A DNA stretch of 64,000 bases from Haloferula sp. BvORR071. Its GTDB lineage: Bacteria; Verrucomicrobiota; Verrucomicrobiia; Verrucomicrobiales; Akkermansiaceae. A model generated the notes under the pieces. The model was not told the origin of the DNA. It did no database searches and saw nothing but the letters and a program-made list of their open reading frames with translations. Position 1 is the stretch's first letter. Each line of letters opens with the position of its first letter. A program made the translations under genes and the position numbers. The stretch spans positions 62,001 through 126,000 of the forward strand of contig NZ_BATP01000057.1 of NCBI RefSeq assembly GCF_000739615.1, written 5' to 3'. Positions 57,967-64,000 of the stretch are shown here, piece by piece.

Positions 57967-58824
57967 TCAGCTCCGCCAACGCTTCGTCAGCTCTCCATAC
58001 GCATCGATCCGGCGGTCACGGAAGAAGGGCCAGATCCGCCGGAAGTCCTCTACCTTCTTGAAGTCGAGATCGTGATAGAGGATTTCCTCTTGGTCGGTGG
58101 AGGCCTTGGCCACCAGTTCGCCATAGGGATTCGCCACGAAGGAGCGGCCCCAAAATTCGGTATTCCCTTCGGTGCCTACCCGGTTCACTGCCGCGAGATA
58201 GCAGCCGTTCGCCACGGCGTGGCCGCGCTGCACCGTTTCCCAAGCGCAATGCTGGGCATCGCCCAAGGTCGGCTTCTCCTCCGGCAACCAGCCGATCGCG
58301 GTGGGGTAGACCAGCACTTCCGCCCCGCCGAGGGCCATCAGCCGCGCCGCTTCCGGGTACCATTGGTCCCAGCAAATCAGCACGCCGAGCTTGCCGAAGC
58401 GGGTGTTCCACACCGGCCAGCCGGTATCGCCGGGGGTGAAGTAGAATTTTTCCTCGAAGGCCGGGTCCTGCGGAATGTGGCTCTTGCGGTAGAGTCCCAG
58501 AAGAGAGCCATCCGCATCGTGGATCGAGGCGGTATTGTGATACAAACCAGCGCCGCGGTGCTCGAAGAGCGAGGATACCAGCACGATGCCCAATTCCCGC
58601 GCGAGATTTCCCAGCCGGTCGGTGACCGGACCGGGCAGGGGATCCGCCAGATCGAAAAGCGCAGGGTCTTCGACCGTGCAAAAATACGGGGTCAGGAACA
58701 GCTCCTGCGTCACCACGATCTGCGCGCCACCGGAGGCGGCCTTGCGGATCAGGGCTTCATGATGGTCAAAGGATTCGGCCTTGGTGGCGAATCCCTTCGA
58801 CTGGAGGAGGGCGAGGCGTGGCAT
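57967..58824 (-). CDS. aguB: N-carbamoylputrescine amidase
   Basis: 285 residues. Nitrilase-superfamily triad E41 (VVTQELF), K114 (LYRKSHIP) and C151 (LGVLICWDQWYPEAARL). The CWDQWYPE pattern and overall length fit AguB, which hydrolyses N-carbamoylputrescine to putrescine, CO2 and ammonia. Partner of the AguA encoded at 39238-40284. Confidence 0.92.
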   Translation of the reverse strand: MPRLALLQSKGFATKAESFDHHEALIRKAASGGAQIVVTQELFLTPYFCTVEDPALFDLADPLPGPVTDRLGNLARELGIVLVSSLFEHRGAGLYHNTASIHDADGSLLGLYRKSHIPQDPAFEEKFYFTPGDTGWPVWNTRFGKLGVLICWDQWYPEAARLMALGGAEVLVYPTAIGWLPEEKPTLGDAQHCAWETVQRGHAVANGCYLAAVNRVGTEGNTEFWGRSFVANPYGELVAKASTDQEEILYHDLDFKKVEDFRRIWPFFRDRRIDAYGELTKRWRS

Positions 58825-58910
58825 GCCGCTAAGGAATGTCAGGACCCCGCCGTGGGCAAGGCAGGAAAGGAAGCGGTGGCGTGACCTGCCGACAGGCGTA
58901 TCGTGCCCGG

Positions 58911-59714
58911 ATGAGAGCTTTCACATTCAGACTGGCCGCGGCCATCGGATTGGTAGGTTCCGCGTGTGGGCAGGAGCCGGCGGCCGCTCCTGTGGGACCG
59001 GATGCCGGTGCCATTCCCGATGCTGAGACGGCCACTCCTCCGGCCGCGCCCCAAGGCCCTACATTCGTTGAGCCGGCTGCCTTGACCACCGCCCGCGCCC
59101 GAATGGTCATCGAGCAGATCCAGCGTCGCGGGGTGAATGATTCCCGGGTGCTGACGGCGATGCGCGACATCCCGCGGCACGAATTCATGCCTCCGGACGT
59201 CCGCGATACTGCCTATGACGACCGGGCAATCGCGGTCGGCTACGGGCAGACGATTTCCCAGCCCTACATCGTCGCCTTCATGACCCAGGAGCTGGGACTA
59301 AAGCCAGAGAGCCGCGTGCTCGAGATCGGCACCGGCACCGGCTACCAGACTGCGGTGCTGGCGGAGCTGGTGAAGGAAGTTTACACCATCGAGATCGTCG
59401 AGCCGCTCGGCAGGCAGGCTGCGGAAACGCTGGGCCGCCTCGGCTACCGGAACGTCCACACTCGCCTCGGCGATGGCTACCGCGGCTGGCAGGAGGCCGG
59501 CCCCTTCGATGCGATCATCGTTACCTGTGCGCCTCACGCCATTCCGCCGCCCTTAGTTGAGCAGTTGGCGGAAGGCGGCACCATGATCATCCCGGTGGGT
59601 CCGCAGGGTGAACCGCAGAATCTCGTGCTGCTCAAGAAGAGCGGCGGCAGGATGGAGGAGCGCAAGCTCCTGCCCGTTGTCTTCGTGCCGATGACCGGCG
59701 AAGCGAAGGAGTGA
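58911..59714 (+). CDS. pcm: exported protein-L-isoaspartate O-methyltransferase
   Basis: 267 residues from the ATG at 58911. N-terminal export signal (MRAFTFRLAAAIGLVGSAC, possibly a lipobox) and a Pro/Ala-rich spacer to about residue 55. PIMT domain about 58-262: RVLTAMRDIPRHEFMP, AIAVGYGQTISQPYIVAFM, VLEIGTGTGYQTAVLAEL (SAM site) and the strand GPFDAIIVTCAP. It repairs isoaspartyl residues using SAM. Export raises the question of where it gets SAM. Confidence 0.88.
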   Translation: MRAFTFRLAAAIGLVGSACGQEPAAAPVGPDAGAIPDAETATPPAAPQGPTFVEPAALTTARARMVIEQIQRRGVNDSRVLTAMRDIPRHEFMPPDVRDTAYDDRAIAVGYGQTISQPYIVAFMTQELGLKPESRVLEIGTGTGYQTAVLAELVKEVYTIEIVEPLGRQAAETLGRLGYRNVHTRLGDGYRGWQEAGPFDAIIVTCAPHAIPPPLVEQLAEGGTMIIPVGPQGEPQNLVLLKKSGGRMEERKLLPVVFVPMTGEAKE

Positions 59715-59737
59715 GTATCCTCAATGGCCGGATGGTC

Positions 59738-59773
59738 TTCGCGACGGCAGCGGGAAATCACTGCCATCGCGAA
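59738..59773. terminator. hairpin between pcm and DUF2167 genes
   Basis: TTCGCGACGGCAG (59738-59750) pairs with CTGCCATCGCGAA (59761-59773), 12 of 13 positions, with a ten-base loop. It lies between convergent genes. Confidence 0.65.
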
Positions 59774-59791
59774 TAACGGCGCCGCGGTCAA

Positions 59792-60715
59792 TCAAGCCTG
59801 GCTCTTGCGGCCGAAGAGCTTCTTGAGCCCCGCCGCCACTGCGGCGATGGCCACGATCACGAGCTTCTTGGCCGCCACTAGGATGCTGCCGAGCTTCGCG
59901 AATAGGCCGAGCTTGGATGCGACTACTCCTCCGAGCACCAGGCCAGCGAGTGAATACTCCGCCTTCTTGTCGGTGCTCTCGTTGAAGTCTGCGTAACGAT
60001 GGCCGTCGTTGAACTTCGCCATCGAGACGATCGCGGGAGTTGCCTTTTCCACATCGCTTACGCGGCTCATGCTGGCCACGCCATTCAGGGATAGCACCCC
60101 GCGGCGACCGAGCACGCGCACGTCATAGTTGAGCGTGCCTTCGCTGCTATCGGCGAATTGAATATTCTTGGCCCAGTAGAGCACCTTCTTGTCCTTGTCG
60201 TAGCGCGGAGGCACGGCCCAGCCCTTCAGCTCAATCGTGGGATAGCCGCTGGAAGTGCGCTGCTTGTTGCTCTCGCGGGTGCCTTCCTTGAGCTGGGAGA
60301 GCAGGTCGTTGTAGTCGATTTTGTCCGCATCCTTGTCCGAGATGTAGCCATCATCATCAAAGGTGACGACAATGGCCCAGGAATCCGGCGTGCTGAGATC
60401 TTCTCCGGCCGGAACCACCATGCCGAGCAGATCGGAGGCCTTTTCCGGCGGGTTGCCCCACAGGTCCACGATCACTTTTTTCGCGTCCTTCGGATTGAGG
60501 TAGCGGTAGCCCTTCGGCAGTTCCAAATGGGCCACGCCGCCGGGAAGCTCCGCGCTACCCTCCTGATACTTCACATTGCCGATGACCTTCGACATGTGCT
60601 CCTCGATCGCGGCCTTGACTTCCGCTTCGCTCGGCTCTTTGCCTCCAGCGGCGGGTTCTTGGGCGAATAGGGCGGTCGTGAGAAACAACAGAGGTAGGGC
60701 AGGCAAGAAACGCAT
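59792..60715 (-). CDS. DUF2167-family exported membrane protein
   Basis: 307 residues. Signal peptide (LPALPLLFLTTALFAQ). The mature domain carries DUF2167 features: LPKGYRYLNPKDAKKVI, LGMVVPAG, WAIVVTFDDDGYISD.DA and LKGWAVPPRYDKDKKVLYWA. C-terminal membrane helices lie at about 250-300, ending in a basic KKLFGRKSQA. Function of the family is unknown. Confidence 0.85.
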   Translation of the reverse strand: MRFLPALPLLFLTTALFAQEPAAGGKEPSEAEVKAAIEEHMSKVIGNVKYQEGSAELPGGVAHLELPKGYRYLNPKDAKKVIVDLWGNPPEKASDLLGMVVPAGEDLSTPDSWAIVVTFDDDGYISDKDADKIDYNDLLSQLKEGTRESNKQRTSSGYPTIELKGWAVPPRYDKDKKVLYWAKNIQFADSSEGTLNYDVRVLGRRGVLSLNGVASMSRVSDVEKATPAIVSMAKFNDGHRYADFNESTDKKAEYSLAGLVLGGVVASKLGLFAKLGSILVAAKKLVIVAIAAVAAGLKKLFGRKSQA

Positions 60716-60827
60716 GAACTCATCATGCCTTGCCTGGTCCTATATTCACAAGCTCAATCCGGCTCTCTGTATGATATCCCCGGCGATATCTTTACGGAGC
60801 CTCGTAATTTTGCGTGGCAATAGCTGC
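60716..60827. other. spacer with a GATATC pair
   Basis: 112 bases between two minus-strand genes. It contains the near-palindrome GATATC-CCCGGC-GATATC (60773-60790), a candidate regulatory site for the DUF2167 gene. Confidence 0.3.
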
Positions 60828-61802
60828 CTACATCACCCGGTTTACCAAGGATTCGCCCTTCAGATAGCGGCTGAAATTATCGAGGAAATGCTGGATCAGC
60901 ACCCGGCTCTCTCCGCCCTGTCCTCCGGCAGTGTGCGGGGTGATGAAGCAGTTGCTGCAGCCCCAGAGGGCATGGCTGTCCGGCAGCGGCTCGGGATCGG
61001 TGACGTCCAGCCAAGCCGCGCCGAGATGGCCGGAAGTGAGGGCCACCGCGAGTGCATCTTGGTCCACGGTGGTACCCCGGCCAATGTTGTAGAAAACCGT
61101 GCCCGGCTTCATCGTGGCGAAGCGGGCGGCATTGAACCAGTGGCGCGAGGCGGCATTGTCCGGCAGGATATTCATCACGTGATCCGCGCTGGCGAGGACG
61201 GCATCGACTTCATCGAGGCTGACGGTCGGCACTTTTTCATCGCCACGCACGGAGCGCCGCACCGCCGTGATTTTCATGCGGAAGGGAGTGAGCAGCTCGA
61301 CCAGGCGCTCGCCGATCGCACCGTAGCCGACGATGGCCAGCGACTGCCCCTGCAAGAGGCGGCTGTTCTGGCGGAGGGTCAGCCATTCCGGTGAACCGTT
61401 CGGCGTGCGGGTAGCCAAGTTTTGGGGAAGCTGGCGGGCATTTGCCAGCATGAAGGACATGGCGTGCTCGGCGCAGGCATCGTCATAGACATGGGAACTG
61501 TTCGTCACCGGAACGCCCTTTTCCTTCATGGCTGCGCGGAACTCGGCCGTGTCGTAGCGGGTGAATCCGGCCGTGCTGACTTGCAGCCACTTCAGCTTCG
61601 GGGATGAGATCGCTGCATCGGTCCGCGGCTGGCCGAGCACGATATCCGCCTCCTGCATCAGCGGATCGGTCGGAATGTCCGAAAGCACCGAGGCCCCGGT
61701 CGGCGCGGGCACCAGCAGCTCGTGGGGAGCGATGGATTCTCGCAGCCAGTCGATCAATTCCGGCGAGGTCTGCAGATCCGTGAATACCTTCAGCGTGGAC
61801 AT
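60828..61802 (-). CDS. D-2-hydroxyacid dehydrogenase
   Basis: 324 residues from the ATG at 61802. NAD-binding VGYGAIGERLVELL, catalytic Arg in YNIGRGTTVD, Glu in DVTDPEPLPD and His in ITPHTAGG form the family's active site. It reduces a 2-keto acid or oxidises a D-2-hydroxy acid; glyoxylate/hydroxypyruvate and phosphonate-type substrates are all possible. The helicase gene ends 95 bases upstream. Confidence 0.9.
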   Translation of the reverse strand: MSTLKVFTDLQTSPELIDWLRESIAPHELLVPAPTGASVLSDIPTDPLMQEADIVLGQPRTDAAISSPKLKWLQVSTAGFTRYDTAEFRAAMKEKGVPVTNSSHVYDDACAEHAMSFMLANARQLPQNLATRTPNGSPEWLTLRQNSRLLQGQSLAIVGYGAIGERLVELLTPFRMKITAVRRSVRGDEKVPTVSLDEVDAVLASADHVMNILPDNAASRHWFNAARFATMKPGTVFYNIGRGTTVDQDALAVALTSGHLGAAWLDVTDPEPLPDSHALWGCSNCFITPHTAGGQGGESRVLIQHFLDNFSRYLKGESLVNRVM

Positions 61803-61897
61803 GCACGGAGCTTCGGCAGGCAGTGGGGGAGGGTGCAAGCGTGTTGCGGGTCGCGCAGGGGAATCCTCGCCCCATCCTGCTATCCGGGATGCACCCG

Positions 61898-63934
61898 TCA
61901 AAACGGATCATCCGGATTGCCCCACTCGGGCCGGATCTTCCATTCCTCCACCAGATTCCGCGGGAAATCGTCCAGGAAGCGCGAGGGGCGTTGGATGATA
62001 TCGCCCGTATAGGACTTCGGGTTGATGAACGGATAGGTGAGATACAGCTCATCCTTTGCCCGCGTGATCGCCACGTAGAAAAGCCGCCGCTCTTCCTCCA
62101 GTTGGTCGGCATCGTCGGACTCCAGGATCCGCCCGTTCGGGAACTGTCCGTCGGTCAACCAGATCACGAAGACCACCTTCCACTCCAGCCCTTTCGCCTG
62201 GTGGATCGAGGACAGCATGACCTTCTCGTCGTCCTTCTCCGCCTTATCGCCGGTCGGCTCGCCATCGGCGGAGCTGAGGAGGGAGAGCTGCGAGAGGAAT
62301 TCGAGCACGTCGTCGAAGTTTCCACCATAGGCCATCAATTGCTCGATGTCGCTACGGCGGTTCTCGTAGTTGTCGTAAGTCGCCTGCAGGTGGTCGTTCA
62401 GCATGCCCTCCAACACGCTGAAGACCATCTCGGACGGCCGGGCGAAAATTCCTCCGGGCGTGAGTTCGTCCAGAATGTAGCCGAATTGCTCCCACAGCTT
62501 CGCAGCCTTTTTCGGCGGCTTGAGCTTGGACAGCACCTCGCTCCACTCCGGAATCTCATCCAGTTCAGCCCAGCCGCTTGCCAGCCACTCGCTCCACAAT
62601 TTCTCCGCGTTGCCGGCGCCGATGCCCGGCATCAGCAAGCAGATCCGCTTGAAGCTGGTCTCATCCCGGCGGTTGGTGACGAAGCGCAGGAAGGCCGCGA
62701 CGTCCTTGATATGCGCCTGCTCGAAGAAGCGCAGGCCGCTGGTAATAGCGAAGGGAATGCCGCGCGAGGTCAACTCAAGCTGCACCTCCAGCGATTGGAA
62801 ATGCGCCCGGTAGAGCACCGCCATCTCCTCGAGCTCGATGCCCTCGTCGCGAAGTTCCAGCATCCGCTGGGCAATGAAGGCTGCCTGGGTCGCTGGATCT
62901 TCCAACGGCACCAGCGCCGGCTTCACGCCGAGCTGCTCGCGGGCCGAGCGCAGGTCCTTGTCGAAGCGCGCACGGTTGGCGCGGATTGCCGCATTCGAGA
63001 GATCGAGGATCTCTGGCACGCTGCGGTAGTTGGTCTCGATCTTGTGGACTTGGCAGCCTTCGTGTCGTTTTGGGAAGGACAGGATATTGCCCATGTCCGC
63101 GCCGCGCCAGGAGTAGATCGACTGCGCATCATCGCCCACGGCCATGATGCTCGCCCCGCCACCCGCCAGCAGATCGATCAGCTCGCTCTGCACCGCGTTC
63201 GTGTCCTGATATTCGTCCACCAGGATGTGCTTGAAGCGTTTGCGGTAGAGGTTGAGCAATTCTTCGTCCTGCTGGAAAAGCCTCAGCGTGAGCACCAGCA
63301 GGTCATCGAAGTCCATCGAGTTGGTGTCCTTCTTTCGCTTCGTATACCCGGCTTGGGCGGTGTGGATCTCCTTCTGCCACTCGTCGAAGTAGGGGTAGCG
63401 CAGGCGGATCACATCATCGAGCGACTCGCCGGTGTTCTCAACCAAGCTGAAGATCGTAGCCAGCACCTCAGCCTTCGGGAAACGGCGTTGCTTCGTATCG
63501 ATGTTCAGCGCCGCGATCACGCCGGTAAGCAGCGACTTTTGGTCATCGCGATCGAGGATCGAGAAGGACTTGGTGAAGCCCAGCACCTCCGCATGACGGC
63601 GCAGGATCCGGTTGCCGATTGAGTGGAAGGTGCCGCTCCACAGTGCCGAGACATCGTGCGGGACCAAGTGGCGCACGCGCTCGGTCATCTCGCGGGCTGC
63701 CTTGTTGGTGAAGGTCAGCAGCAGGATGTTCCGCGCCTCCACCTGCTGATCAAGCAAGTAGGCTACGCGGTAGGTCAGCGTCCGCGTCTTGCCTGATCCG
63801 GCACCGGCAATCACCAGCGCCGCGCCGGGAGGAGAGGTGACGGCAGCATACTGCTCATTATTCAGCTCCGCCCGGTAGTCGATCCCCGAGGTGGGTCCGG
63901 CCGTTTGCCGGTGCAGGGTGTACTCGCGCGCCAT
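61898..63934 (-). CDS. UvrD/PcrA-type superfamily 1 DNA helicase
   Basis: 678 residues. All SF1A motifs are intact: AGAGSGKTRTL (Walker A), LLTFTNKAAREM, ILVDEYQDTNAVQ (Walker B), VGDDAQSIYSWRGA, SSIHQAKGLEWKVVFV and RRLFYVAITRAKDELYL. A 3'-5' translocating helicase for repair and conflict resolution. Shorter than E. coli UvrD because the C-terminal extension is reduced. Confidence 0.93.
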   Translation of the reverse strand: MAREYTLHRQTAGPTSGIDYRAELNNEQYAAVTSPPGAALVIAGAGSGKTRTLTYRVAYLLDQQVEARNILLLTFTNKAAREMTERVRHLVPHDVSALWSGTFHSIGNRILRRHAEVLGFTKSFSILDRDDQKSLLTGVIAALNIDTKQRRFPKAEVLATIFSLVENTGESLDDVIRLRYPYFDEWQKEIHTAQAGYTKRKKDTNSMDFDDLLVLTLRLFQQDEELLNLYRKRFKHILVDEYQDTNAVQSELIDLLAGGGASIMAVGDDAQSIYSWRGADMGNILSFPKRHEGCQVHKIETNYRSVPEILDLSNAAIRANRARFDKDLRSAREQLGVKPALVPLEDPATQAAFIAQRMLELRDEGIELEEMAVLYRAHFQSLEVQLELTSRGIPFAITSGLRFFEQAHIKDVAAFLRFVTNRRDETSFKRICLLMPGIGAGNAEKLWSEWLASGWAELDEIPEWSEVLSKLKPPKKAAKLWEQFGYILDELTPGGIFARPSEMVFSVLEGMLNDHLQATYDNYENRRSDIEQLMAYGGNFDDVLEFLSQLSLLSSADGEPTGDKAEKDDEKVMLSSIHQAKGLEWKVVFVIWLTDGQFPNGRILESDDADQLEEERRLFYVAITRAKDELYLTYPFINPKSYTGDIIQRPSRFLDDFPRNLVEEWKIRPEWGNPDDPF

Positions 63935-63983
63935 GTGCGGGAGAGCTTCGCGGATTTGGCCGCGGGATCAAGGGAGAGTGCAA

Positions 63984-64000
63984 AAGTGGCGCGGCCTCTC
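63984..64000. repeat. partial copy of the 48.6-kb foldback arm at the window edge
   Basis: AAGTGGCGCGGCCTCTC is identical to 48562-48578, the outer part of the foldback arm. The copy is cut by the window end. Confidence 0.8.

Noticed and set aside
61823-63622. 599-codon plus-strand frame opposite the UvrD helicase
   Set aside because: Antisense shadow; the helicase carries every SF1 motif.

Overview
The window is a GC-rich, densely packed bacterial chromosome segment. Its protein set points to Verrucomicrobia (Verrucomicrobiales, Luteolibacter-like): an ECF sigma factor next to a TPR-bearing Ser/Thr kinase, secreted proteins with thrombospondin-type-3 (TSP3) repeats, an OB/PA14-type sensor kinase, a short HemA, and many lineage-restricted secreted or membrane-anchored proteins. 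This placement is inferred from protein character only; there is no rRNA in the window. I found no tRNA, rRNA, CRISPR array, prophage or insertion sequence.

Layout. 1-3.7 kb is a small accessory island. It holds a frameshifted duplicate of the start of dnaJ/cbpA, a decaying array of paralogous small membrane proteins, and two secreted proteins of unknown function. The intact cbpA-cbpM chaperone pair (3.75-5.05 kb) follows. From 5.2 to 11.5 kb come a coiled-coil membrane protein, a secreted GH5 glycosidase, pgi, apt, a PIN toxin-like gene and an RHH antitoxin-like gene. 11.5-15.75 kb is a tight tetrapyrrole operon: ccsA/hemX-like, hemA, hemC and a cobA-hemD fusion. 15.8-22 kb holds a LuxR regulator, nrnA-truB, a coiled-coil protein, and a divergent AraC regulator/SDR pair followed by a second SDR.

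22-28.5 kb holds a large TSP3-repeat secreted protein, divergent from a PA14/OB-module histidine kinase and its NarL-type response regulator. 28.5-39 kb holds polA, a proline-rich repeat protein, an M32 carboxypeptidase, a secreted beta-lactamase-fold hydrolase and the ECF/kinase pair. 39-46 kb holds agmatine deiminase, an ADP-ribosylglycohydrolase and a four-gene minus-strand catabolic operon (DhnA-type aldolase, glcD, glcF, Gfo/Idh oxidoreductase). 46-54 kb is rich in exported proteins: a VCBS-like protein, a Tat-type metallophosphoesterase, a coupled pair of anchored W..DP-repeat proteins and a matrixin-like protease. 54-64 kb holds transporters, an Uma2 nuclease-like protein, tandem GNAT, N-carbamoylputrescine amidase (the partner of the agmatine deiminase 18 kb away), an exported isoaspartyl methyltransferase, DUF2167, a D-2-hydroxyacid dehydrogenase and a UvrD/PcrA helicase.

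Convergent gene pairs are mostly separated by perfect or near-perfect hairpins acting as two-way terminators. Two of the palindromes (18.8 kb and 48.6 kb) are long foldback elements, and the arm of the second recurs at the right edge of the window, so it is dispersed. The signals most worth following are the decaying small-membrane-protein array between two dnaJ starts, a candidate shared C-terminal module on three secreted proteins, the OB/PA14 sensor kinase facing a TSP3 protein, paired 31-bp-spaced direct repeats in the AraC/SDR promoter region, and the foldback elements.
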